Shown here: positions 1 to 10,902 of the stretch, in pieces | Numbering within the stretch: position 1 is the stretch's first letter | Layout: each line of letters begins with the position of its first letter | NCBI GenBank assembly: GCA_033980235.1 | Contig: CM067067.1 | Location: 17,948,239 to 18,012,238, forward strand | From: Diadema setosum | Lineage: Eukaryota; Echinodermata; Echinoidea; Diadematoida; Diadematidae | Direction of reading: 5' to 3' | DNA length: 64,000 nucleotides | Notes under the pieces: model-generated | Seen by the model: the letters and a program-made list of their open reading frames with translations, nothing else | Database searches by the model: none | What the model was told of the DNA's origin: nothing | Made by a program: the position numbers and the translations under genes

Positions 1-286
1 ACTTGTCCGGATACGAGAGGTTCAACTGTATTAGGCTTTTATTTAAATTGCTCTCACATTTATGACTCTGTATGTAAAATGTTTGGTTTCTGGAAAGTGT
101 TAAACCTGTACCAGTACTTCTATGGCCTTTCTGCACTCTTTACATGTTGATTCCCATTTCATTTTGTGTTGACTTGAGACAAGACTACCATGGCACAAAG
201 CAGAAAGAACGTACAGTCTGACAACTGTACAAAATACTAAAGTATGTTCTCACACACTAGTTTTTGGCCACGCATGCATGACTTAC
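1..286 (-). other. Start of POFUT2 intron 4
   Basis: Non-coding sequence after the exon 4 donor. No homology to the next POFUT2 segment was seen in any minus-strand frame. Confidence 0.7.
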
Positions 287-353
287 ATTCCAGTATTCAA
301 CTTGTCCGTAGTAATCATGTAGCACTTCTTCACATCGGTCTAACAGAACTGAC
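287..353 (-). CDS. POFUT2: POFUT2 coding exon 4 (short)
   Basis: Residues 222-244: (R)SVLLDRCEEVLHDYYGQVEYWN, clearly homologous to the family's RSVMLDRAE..LHDHYG..EYWD segment. The exon is only 67 nt, flanked by acceptor acatttacccag and donor gtaagt. It ends in phase 0, so the following exon must begin on a codon boundary; none is visible in bases 1-286. The exon is separated from exon 3 by 18.9 kb. Confidence 0.92.
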
Positions 354-1084
354 CTGGGTAAATGTTTTAGTTTATGTGAAAAAAAAAGAAAGGAAAAAAT
401 GAGGAGAGACAGGAAACAAAGTATGACTTTTAATAGAAGATACAAAATAAGGGTTAAAGATGAGTAACCACTTACTACTTTTTCCAGTCATGAGATATGG
501 GTGTGAAAATTACAGGAGCCGACCTTTGTGGGCACACAAAAATGGGAATTATTTCTGGCATATTATGCCGGAAAGATGCAACAATAACATTTTCATGACC
601 AAATAAATATGGATATTGTGGGGAATTGATGATTTAAAAAAAACTAGAAATGTCGCTTTGGCGACTGGTATGCCTCCGCCATAATGCATGATTTTCCCAA
701 TAGGTCTAGATAGTACATGTGGACACTGTGTGATTACATTTTCACAAAATTGGCAAAATATTGGAATGACAAGTTTGTCACAAATGTGTTGAATGTTCAC
801 CTTCCTTGACGTAGGTTTAATTGGATGAATAGGAGAGCATGTATCTAGGGATTTAAGGACTTTAACTTGACTTTGACCCATTCATACATTTAGGCAATGA
901 GTAATTTTCAAGGTACAGGTGTGGAGAAAAAGTGCAATTTCTGAATTGAATGTTACCATTTTCATCTGGCCCTTGACCCTAAAATTCATAAGATAATTAC
1001 TTTCAGGTAGAACATGCATAATATGTACCAAGTTTCAAGGTAACTTGAGCCACTTCCGAGATATGGAGGAAAAAGTTAGTTCAG

Positions 1085-1745
1085 CACTTTCACTTGATCT
1101 TTGACCTTTTGACCTTTGAGGCAAAAAGAGAGAAAAAAAAACTTTCCAGAGAATTTCTATTAGGTTACACACGCATACACCAAGTGTAAAAAAATAACCC
1201 TGCTGGCATTGCATAAATATGAGGGTAATAGTAACATTTTAAAGTCTTGCACTTGACCTTTGACCCCTGACCTTTGACCCCATGAACCCTACATTCTCTA
1301 GATAATCACTTCCAGTCAGTACATGTATATACTATGTTCCATAAAGATACCTTGAACAATTTTTCAAGGCACGGAGAAAAAAAAGAAGTTTTAATATTTT
1401 TACTTGACCTTTTGACCTTTGACCTTTGACCTCATGACCCAAACTTTCATCAGAGAATCTTAATTGGGTAATACATGTATACACTAAGTTTCAAGAAAAT
1501 ATCTTCAGGCATTCAATAGATATGGTGGAAATAGTGAAATTTTATGTATTTGACCCTGACCTTTTGACCTTTGACCTTTGACCTCATGACCCAAACTTTC
1601 ACCAGAGAATCTTAATTGGGTAAAACATGTATACACTAAGTTTCAAGAAAATATCTTCAGGCATTCAATAGATATGGTGGAAATAGTGAAATTTTATGTA
1701 TTTGACCTTGACCTTTTGACCTTTGACCTTGAGCATGTGCACCCA
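1085..1745. repeat. About 153-bp tandem repeat with TGACCT arrays
   Basis: The block TTGACCTTTTGACC/TTTGACC recurs at about 1092, 1252, 1404, 1556 and 1709, a period of 152-160 bp. The units starting at 1404 and 1556 are nearly identical across the whole period; the outer ones are more diverged. Weaker relatives occur near 862 and 970. Confidence 0.85.
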
Positions 1746-1849
1746 AAAGTTGATAGGCACAACTTCACCCCCTAATACACATACATGCCAAGTTTCATTA
1801 GGATACCTCAACAGGTTTCGATAGTTACCTTGTCCACAAAATTCATTAC

Positions 1850-1945
1850 GGACGGACGGAAGGACGGACGGACGGACGGATGGACGGACGGATGGACGGA
1901 CGGACGGACGGACGGAAGGACGGACGGACGGACGGACGGACGGAC
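1850..1945. repeat. (GGAC)n microsatellite
   Basis: About 24 GGAC/GACG tetramers with a few GGAT and GGAA interruptions. Confidence 0.95.
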
Positions 1946-1992
1946 AACCCGAAAACATAATGCCTCCGGCACCACCTCGTGGCGGAGGCATA

Positions 1993-3969
1993 AAAACCCG
2001 AAGAACTTCCGCTTGAAAAATGGCCAGAGTTTAGAATTTGTAGAATGAACATCAGTTTACTTGTAATCATAAAACATCACAATTTTGTTACTTTTTTCAT
2101 GATGTATCATTACTTGTTTGTATTCTACACATTTTGCTTTTTGAAAAACATATAATTGCATCTCATTTTTGTGTTATCTGCAGAAAATAAATTCAGTTAA
2201 AATCTAACAAACACTTTCAAAAAAGATTCTGATCACTGTCTACACCATGATGTAAAACTTCCGTTGGAAGTTCAGAACTAAATGTCACAGTAACTTGGAG
2301 AGAGTAATGAAATTTACTAAATATACAGTAATTATCAGGATGTACATAATGCGGGATCAATAATGCTATCCTAACATAATGATAAAGACATTAAGTTCTG
2401 CATTCTGATTTCTGAATTCTATTCAAAAAATAAAGATAATCCTTGCTTGACTAAATAATTTGCTGATTGCATATATTTGTTGGGGGGAAATAAATACAAA
2501 AATTAAAAATAGATTTTATGTAGATATGAATTTTGGCAGGTTCTATCAGAATCTCGCAAATACTCCTCATGTTGAATTTGTGAATCCACTTGCAGAGGGA
2601 ATAACATTTGGTTTCATGCTACGAATCCATGACTCACAGAAAATTACATTAATGCTTGGCAGTCTGGTTTCTGTAAACAACGCAAGAACACTTGAAATCC
2701 AACCATCAGATTTCACTTCGACTTTGATTCCCATGAAATTGTCAGTTCAATATAAGGAATCAAAGTAGAGCATCATTTCAATTCTGAGCTGATGTCCCCA
2801 GGTTATGACCAGAAAGAAAATGAACCGTAATGATTAGGGGCCCTTTATGAATGGAAGAAGTAAACATGTCAATCAATCAAACCAGGCTGAAGTGAGCGAC
2901 ATGTCACATCTCCTAAAGGTCTCGTTGACAGCAGGCGCAGCGAAATTCCAAGACGACGGCATGAAATCTCCTCTGGTAACGTGCACAGTGATTTCTGAGC
3001 ATTTTAATGGCTAGCTTTTTTTCTCTCTCTCTCTGTCTTTTTATTCTATTATATATATTGTCTCTCTCTCTCTCTTTTTTTTTATTTCTGCAAATATTTT
3101 ACTGAAATGCGGGTAGATATTCCACTCCACCATGTGAGGCAAATGTCAACCTCATTATACTAATGATCTACAGGATCCAAAAGATCTTAATGAAATCTGG
3201 CAGGAATTGACCAAATGAAAAATAACAACAGTTAAACTCTGGATTTGTGGGATCTGCCTCATGCCAGAAATACCCTACATGATCTTGTAGGCATTTTCAA
3301 AGGGAGTGGAGATCGATGTCGAGATAGTGAATTTGATATCCATCAAAAGCAGTCATCTCCACGACATTCATCACAATCAAACATGGCTGCGTATTAGTAT
3401 TCCATCAACTGACAGCCCATCAACAGGTTTCATGGGGTGAGGACCACCAAATTCGTGTTAGAATAGAGAGGGAAACATGTTAAGAGAATCCTTAAACATT
3501 CACTAACTGGATGGTTAACAGCACATGATAAATAATGTTAATGATGTGCTCTTAATATAATGCCCATAAATGCACATTTGCTTAAAGTGCTCTGTGAACC
3601 TGTCATTCAATAAATAGATTAAAACACACAGTAAAGTAACAAGTGTACAATAATCAATCCAAACAACAGTGAAAACATCAAGTAACGGATCAAAGGTGAG
3701 AGGTATAATATCAGACCACAACCAACCACTGCAAAATGTAATTAGCAATATTTCAACTCATGGAATTGGTCAACCACATCTTTGCCATGCCCCCCTGGGG
3801 CAGGTCTTTACCATCTGAAATTACAGACACTTACTGCCCAATACTCCGCCCTTCCAAACAAGTCGTGGAGGACTCTTTCTCCTCTGTCAATCATCACTGT
3901 TCTGAGGATGGATCACATGGTCATTGGGTGAATAGAAATCAGAAAATGACATCGTTTAAATGTCTTTAC
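1993..3969. other. POFUT2 intron 3, no gene seen
   Basis: AT-rich sequence with a short CT-rich tract at about 3022-3080. Reading frames here are short and show no recognisable protein. Confidence 0.6.
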
Positions 3970-4355
3970 AGGGACTGTACAGTTCTGGTTGAGGTGAGAA
4001 TTTAGCTTTTAACATTTTGCAAGATATTCAGAAAACCACTCTATGAGATGTCAAAAAGCATGCAAGGTATCAAAAGTTTATTTGATGAAAACTGGTTTTG
4101 AAATGGCTGAGATATCCAAAAACAAGGTGAAACAAAGAGATCCTAATAAAACTCATGGCCTGTCGCCTTTTATTATCATCATTTTTTTTTTTGATATCTC
4201 AGCCATTTGAAAATCAATTTTCATCAAATAATCATTGAATCCTTCGTAAAATTACATGCTTTTTCATATTTCATAAGAGGTTTCTCATTATCTCACTTAC
4301 ATGTAGGAATGTATTAAACCTGAATCCTCACCTCAACCAGTAGTGTACAGTCCCT
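3970..4355. mobile_element. Palindromic MITE, family 1 copy A
   Basis: A foldback element of about 385 bp whose two arms are inverted copies, meeting around 4160 (AATGGCTGAGATATC on the left arm, GATATCTCAGCCATTT on the right). The ends are AGGGACTGTACAG and GTACAGTCCCT. Four more copies in this window belong to the same family. Confidence 0.85.
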
Positions 4356-6269
4356 TTAAAATAGTGGAGGGATGACAAGCATGTGTAGGCGAGTGAAACC
4401 ACGGAGCTGGACAACGGACTTGTACCTTCTGGTAGCAGCTTTCTCCTTAAAATGCAATTCTGCACCAAGTTTGATGTGACTTAAAATTTGAGTAAAATTT
4501 GTAAAATCAAATGAACTGAATAGCAGAAGTTTTGACAGAATCATACCCGATAAAGAAAGTTATGACATATCCAACTTTCATATGTTTTTACAAAACAACG
4601 ATGCTGGAAACAATCACATGTGCATATGTTGCAAAGTACTGTATGCATTGTTTCTCTCATTAACTTCATTTGTATTATATTTTGTATCATACTTCATGAC
4701 TTGTACTAATTACAAATTCTTAAACAATATAATTTGTCAAATGTATACTTGGTATTATGTATTGCCTTTTGTTGGATTGGAATAAAGTATACATGAATTG
4801 AATAGAATTAAACTAAATGTAATCAAATTGAATTGCACTGTATTGAAGTGATGATGTAAATCTTCACAAAACCCCACTTGACCTGAACACGTAAGCTTTT
4901 TCTCATGACATGAACCTAATAAGTAAAAGGAATATCCTTCACATGGGAAATTTATTTGTGTATGCAATGACTTTCTTACTCTTTATCCATTTAAGGGGAA
5001 AAAATGGGGGATTACTATGTTGTTCATATGATTTCACTCTTTAATTTCACTCTTTAATTCATTACAGTCAACTTAACCACGACATGGTATTATACTATAA
5101 GTTCTCCTCTAATTGGAATAAAAATTGGGAATAAAAATTGTATGCTTACCAGGAAATTTAAATTGGTTTCTTGAGAGACATCAATGACATATTACTATCA
5201 ATATGCACTGATGAATTGAACAAGGAGGATGATGGGTTACCCCATTTACTAAATTATAAAATGGTCATGTATGGATCCTAATCAAATGAGTGTCTGAGAG
5301 CAATAATCATGTGACCAGTCTTTCATTTTGTCTAGGATGCCCTGTGAGCGTAAGTTTTTACCACGGACTGCGTACTAATGACTGCATAGAGATGTGGGCG
5401 TGATTGTGGCTTGCTGTAATCACGCTCAATGACATCCCAATTGCATACTTTAGCAATGTGCACTCAATCAGTTACGAGCATGCCCTCAATCACCTTTTTA
5501 CCATAAACAAGATCGTGTTCAGTACCTGTGTGATTGGAACATTTCTCAGGACATCTTGGCTCTTTTCAAAAGCAAGGTCGACATGTAGCTGACTGATATC
5601 TACCCATGAAGGTAAATGCAAAGCAGTTCATAGAACCACTTTATAAAGCAAATAATACACAGGATTGAGTACGGAATGTCAGTGGTTGTGCAACATGAAC
5701 TCATCTGCGCCTCCTGCATGTTACAACACTGCAAAGACCCTTGAGTGCCCTGCATCTCCACTGACACCCTCGCATCTGTGCATTATTTTTATACAAGTAT
5801 GCACTAATACTGTCTTTCTCTTTTTCCTCCTTTCATTCCTCCAAAATGATGTATCGGGTCAGGAGGCTGATGCCAAAATGAACAGTGATGGCACAGAAAC
5901 TTCTGGTACATGTACGTCGATAAATACAGCTTAACCCGTTGCAGTTAACCCGTTGGGAAATGCGTGTTGTAGTAAAAACAGCCAGTCAACAACGTACAGG
6001 CTTTAAATATGGTTCTATAGTTTTTTTTCTCTGTACTTGGAGTTGTTTACCTCCAGTCTGCACTGAAGCATGACCTCAGTAAGACATTGAAGTAATGGCA
6101 TAACAAGATCATGAAGAACACCTCATTCTTCATGGTAGAATCACAAGGCCATCAGGCATTGGACTGTACACGATTTGGGGATTATCTCCCTTCTGGCCTT
6201 AAACTGGGGATGTAAATTTTATAAGAGCCGGAGAGTACTGGTTACTCAATGCAGCAACTACTTAGACAC
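4356..6269. other. POFUT2 intron 3, no gene seen
   Basis: No supported gene. A GGAATAAAGTAT...GAATTGAAT tract at about 4780-4850 resembles the 3' tail of a non-LTR element, without recognisable coding sequence upstream. Confidence 0.5.
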
Positions 6270-6423
6270 GGGTTACACTCTAAATTCCAGCCTAAAAATC
6301 TCACATTCAACCTATATGTAGATTCAGCCAAAATACTCAGATTCAGGATAAAACCTCAGATTCAATCAAAACTATCAGATTCAACCTAAACACAGATTCT
6401 GCCTTTGCAGTTAAGACTAACAG

Positions 6424-6855
6424 GGCATTCATACGCAAAAAAAAAAAAAAAAAAAAAATTATACTAGAACGGTATAGCCATACCAAAATGGTATAGCTAT
6501 ACGATGAATTTATACGTCTGACCTCTAACTCTATCGAAACGACGGTCAGAGCATTGTTTTGAACTAGAACTCCATAACGAATCAGCATTCCATCATGTTC
6601 ATTGTGCGTCTGAACGTATGGCGACCATAGAACAGTATAACTTGGCAGGGCTTAAAGGGAGCGAGAACGAAAGGTGACCTTGAACCTGTCACTCATGACC
6701 ACAACAACATGTGCAGTGAGAAACTGCACATCTATACAATGTTTTTCCGGAATGATCAAAATTAGCGTCTGAACGGTCTGTCGACTGTACGATGATTCTT
6801 TATACGTCATTTCTTTATCGAGTTTTGGTATAAACTGGCTTGCGTCTGAATAGGG
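6424..6855. mobile_element. Possible MITE with imperfect inverted ends
   Basis: The segment begins GGGCATTCATACGCAA and ends TTGCGTCTGAATAGGGG, roughly inverted. Its interior has repeated GTATAGC-type motifs and an A tract. It sits inside the minisatellite. Confidence 0.35.
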
Positions 6856-6920
6856 GGTAAGCCCAATTGTTCAGATTTTGCCTAAATCTTTAGATAACAA
6901 ACCATTCAGACCCAGTCTAA

Positions 6921-7307
6921 AGGGATTGTTCAGTACTGATTGAGGTGGGGATTCATGTTGTGAACATTCCTAAGTGAGATAATGAGAAACCTCTAATGAA
7001 ATATGAAAGAGCGTGTAATTTTAAGAAGGATTCAATGTTTATTTGATGAAAATTGGTTTTCAAATGGCTGAGATATCCAAAAAAAAAATGATAATAATAA
7101 AAGGCGACAGGCCAGGCCTTTTATTAGGATCTCTTTGTTTCATCTTGTTTTTGGATATCTCAGCCATTTCAAAACCAATTTTCATCAAATAAACTTTTGA
7201 TAACCCTTAGAATTGCATGCTCTTTGACATCTCATAGAGTGGTTTCTGAATATCTCGCAAAACGTTAAAAGCTAAATCCTCACCTCGACCAGAACTGCAC
7301 ACACCCA
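6921..7307. mobile_element. Palindromic MITE, family 1 copy B (inverted relative to A)
   Basis: Same two-arm foldback structure as the copy at 3970-4355, but the arm order is reversed. It ends almost exactly where copy C begins. Confidence 0.8.
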
Positions 7308-7310
7308 TTA

Positions 7311-7696
7311 AAGGGATAGTACAGTACTGGTGGAGATGAGAATTGAGCTTTTAAGTTTTTTGCAAGATACCAAGAAAACACTTATGAAATAGTACAGAGC
7401 ATACCATTGTAAGAGGAATTCAAAGTTTATTTGATGAAAATCGGGATTGGAATGACTGAAACATCCAAAAACAAAGTAAAACAAAGCGATCGTAATTAAG
7501 TGTGGGTCCCACACTTAATTAGAATCGCTCTGTTTTGGATATCTCAGCCATTTCAAAACCAATTTTCATCAAATAAACATTGAATTCTTCATGGAATCAC
7601 ATGCTCTTTCATATTTCATAAGAGATTTCTCATTATCCCACCAAAAAAATGTTAGAAACCTGAAATTAGGTCTCAACCAAAACTATACAATCCTTT
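7311..7696. mobile_element. Palindromic MITE, family 1 copy C
   Basis: It starts AAGGGATAGTACAGTACTGG and ends CTATACAATCCTTT. Arms meet at a GGGTCCCACAC centre near 7505. It is directly adjacent to copy B. Confidence 0.8.
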
Positions 7697-8199
7697 AAAA
7701 TCTAAGATTCAGTCAAAAAACTCAGATTTAACCTAAATGCTCATACTCGTCCTTAACTTTCAGATTCATCCTGAAACCAAAGTTAGCCCAAACACTCAGA
7801 TCAAACCTAAAAGCTCACTGCAGATTTAGCCTAACACTCAGACTCAGTCTAAGCTTTCAGATTCATCCAAACCAAAATCTAGCCCAAATGCTCAGATTCA
7901 GACCGAACTATCAGATTCAGCATACATTGTTTAAAAACTCTCTGAGAGGTCGGTCACCTCCGCCAGGTTTACTACACACACCTGTCTACCCACTCTCGTC
8001 AATCATCTCCATAGATCTGTGGAAAGTGCAGTGTTCATTTATCTAGACATACACTCTTATTTAAAAGTTATAAAAGCACACACACAATATGATTTTTTTT
8101 TTCCTAAAAATTTGACCTTTTCTGCCTACACAACACCCACATCTTTCAGTCTGAAATTCATAAATATTGACCATTTTTCAGTATCGGCATGGTATAGTC

Positions 8200-8447
8200 A
8201 TGTTTTTATCCTACAAAGAATGTTACCCCCTCCTTGCCTGGACTACTTCACTTCAGACTCAGATATTTATTCATATGGAACTAGGAATGCTTCATATTTC
8301 CATCTTCCTGAAGTAAGAAAACCTTATCCAAGAAGTAAATCGTATGCTGAAGTGTGGCATTCAACTCCTGATGGTATAAAAACTCAAGTTCCAAAAATAT
8401 ATCCAAAGATAAGTTCAAAGTGTATCTTTGAGAAAAATGTTGCATGA
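8200..8447 (+). pseudogene. LINE reverse transcriptase C-terminal remnant
   Basis: The frame reads SDIYSYGTRNASYFHLPEVR then WHSTPDGIKT. This matches the usual C-terminal pattern of CR1/L2/Jockey-type non-LTR polymerases (YNTRN...HLP..R... LWNSLPDGIK). Catalytic parts of the protein are absent, so this is a 5'-truncated old copy. The open frame extends upstream to 8019 but that part has no recognisable similarity. Confidence 0.55.
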
Positions 8448-8689
8448 TGTGACATACATATCAGGGACAAGCAGTATATGATTGTATGTGTACAACTGTC
8501 AGTTTCTTGGATATATTTGCTATTTAGCAAACTTTGCCAATATTGCCCTACAATAAAGATTTTTTTTCTCCCTATTTATGCCCCTGACATTGAGCCTGTC
8601 ACACCATAATTGTGTAAAAAATTTTGTCTTGTATAGGCTTAAATACCTACCAATCTATATATAAACTGGTCATTTCCCGCTGAACTTGT

Positions 8690-8900
8690 GGCAAAGAAAT
8701 TTGAAATTTGATAAAAGTACAGTGACCTTTGACCTTTCACCCCATCCAATTATGCAAATACTTAGATCTACAATTATTTTGAAGACAATCTAAGACTTCT
8801 TAATACATAAAAGTAACAATGGATATTCCTACGTGAAGTTACACCTCAGAATTGGCAGTGTGAGTTACATTTTGGTGACCTTTGGCCTTTACCCTGAGGG
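8690..8900. repeat. Diverged relative of the TGACCT-rich repeat
   Basis: It contains GTGACCTTTGACCTTT and a second GTGACCTTTGGCCTTT block about 150 bp later, recalling the 153-bp unit at 1.1-1.7 kb. Confidence 0.45.
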
Positions 8901-9194
8901 TACCTGCAATCTAGTAATCAGTGCATACTACACACATCACATAGCATAACTGGGCCAAATGTAGTGAAGATCCACCACAGGCATTTCTTTTTTAAAGGGA
9001 ATGCAGAATGAAGAATTTACAACATAACAGACAACCTGAAAACATTGATAATTCATCTGGCACCCTGTAGTGTGGGAGCATTGAAAATGAAAAAAAAAAA
9101 AACAGAAGAAAACAGAAATCATATTTCGTTTTCGCACTGGTGCGATGATACAGATTGGAGCCTCTGGTAAAACGCATTTGTTCAATGACGTAGA

Positions 9195-10666
9195 GAACTG
9201 TTTAGTCCAGTCAAAATACGACAAAAAGGGGGTTAACCCACAACTAATTGCAACAGAAACGATTCCACTTGCATTTGACCCGGAAGAGCTATCAAAATAA
9301 CATATTAAAAGTTCCCTAAAATTCGAGTGGTGGATCAGTGTCTAATTTGCATAAATTCAAAAAGGCCGCCATACAAGCTATTCATGCCTATATCTCTTGA
9401 TATATAACCCACAGAAAGTAAATTCTGGTGTCTAAACCTATGTTTTTTAGGTCAAGGAATACAATTATGTTATCTGTAGAAACTTTCAAGCATCCCTTTA
9501 TATAGTTTTTGCATGTATTTGCATATAATTACATGCAAAATGGCCGCCATATTGCCTGTGCTATAGCCCGTATCTTCGTATACCATTAATGTAGTACACT
9601 CGGGAATAAGTCGCTATATGTCTGGACATAAAACCCGCAGAAAATAGATTCTGGTGTCTAAACCTTTTTTTTTTGTTTTAGGTCAGGGAATAGAATTATG
9701 ATAGAAACAATAACTTTCAAGCTTCCCTTTATACATTTTTTTTGCATATATTTGCATTTATTTAAATGCAAAATGGCCGCCATAATGCCACTACAGGCTT
9801 ATATCTCTATCTGTAAAAGGTACCCTGTGATGGTGTCTGTGGTCTTAATTTTACTGCTGAGAATCCCTGATGCAGAATACGTTCCACTCAGGAATAATTA
9901 CCTGTATTTCACTAAACATTTGCATGTATTTATACATAAATCTATTCAAATTAAGAGTATTCAAATTAAGAGTAGCTTATATCCATAAGCTACTCTACAA
10001 AAGTTTAATGAGTTTGGACATTTGTTTAGAGAATGTTCTTGTCGTATCACTCACTTTCTGAATAAAGGACTCAGGGGTCCAGCCCTCACCCGAGTATCTC
10101 AAGTTCACCTTCCATGCATTCTTACAGACTATTACTTGGGAGAGAGGAAATTGGAAGACTTTGGCAACCTCTATGGCCATATCTGGAAGCCTTTAGGGAC
10201 CTCCAGGGCCCAGGGAGGCATGATGTTCATAATATACATGACACCAGCGATAAATGCACCTACAATACTCAGTTTGTTGAAAATTTGACCATGTGTTTTC
10301 AAAAAGAGGATCAAAAAATCTAAATTGGTCCCCCACAATTTGGTTCCAGCCCCAAGGCTGCCGCCCTTAGATAAGATTTTAGGTACCTTTGGGCATCCTG
10401 TGGTCTGGGGAGGGGGGGGGGGGGAATGGTACCCATTTTACCAATATACTACCAGCCAAGTTTAGTAACAAATTGAACACACTTTTTGTGAAGATGAATG
10501 TGTGAAAATTGGTTTCTATTTGGCACAAGCCCCAAGTATGAGTATATTGAAAGTATCGTTATACACTCACTGATGTATTTACTCGATGCTCTTCTAGTTT
10601 TATAAAAGCAGCAACTCTAAATTCAAAGGGGGACATAGTGCCCACATGTAATATATTATATTATAT

Positions 10667-10714
<48 letters not shown>

Positions 10715-10865
10715 ACGAAGTAGGGTGGTAATGCATTTTAGTCTAAGAGTGCTATTTATTCAGATCATATTTTCGACGGATTCATTCCTCTTCCTCAGGG
10801 TCGACAGTGACAATTGTGAAGAAAGGTCGTCGAAAATTTGGTCTGGCTAAATAGCACTGTTGGAC

Positions 10866-10902
<37 letters not shown>

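Larger units (their letters stand above)
669..1992. mobile_element. Non-autonomous element with 13-bp inverted ends and internal satellite
   Basis: The sequence TATGCCTCCGCCA at 669-681 is matched by its exact reverse complement TGGCGGAGGCATA at 1980-1992. Between them lie tandem units of about 153 bp rich in TGACCT and a (GGAC)n tract. No transposase is visible. Long ORFs here are read through simple repeats and are not genes. It lies in POFUT2 intron 3. Confidence 0.55.
6270..7930. repeat. Minisatellite of CTCAGATTCAGCCTAAA-type units, interrupted by insertions
   Basis: Degenerate units of about 20-22 bp (CAGATTCAACCTAAACA and variants) run from 6270 to 6420, reappear near 6870-6920 and resume at 7697-7930. 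The gaps are occupied by an insertion at about 6424-6855 and two palindromic MITEs at 6921-7307 and 7311-7696, so the array looks like one locus split by later insertions. Confidence 0.7.

Noticed and set aside
1665..2070. Long frames on both strands reading VRPSVRPSVRPS or GRTDGRTDGR
   Set aside because: Translations of the (GGAC)n microsatellite; low-complexity in every frame.
6270..7930. CRISPR-like appearance of short repeats with spacers
   Set aside because: Repeats are degenerate and contiguous in a eukaryotic intron; no conserved repeat/spacer regularity and no cas genes.
9698..9988. 96-codon plus-strand frame
   Set aside because: Lies wholly in an arm of the large inverted repeat; the mirrored arm does not preserve the frame.
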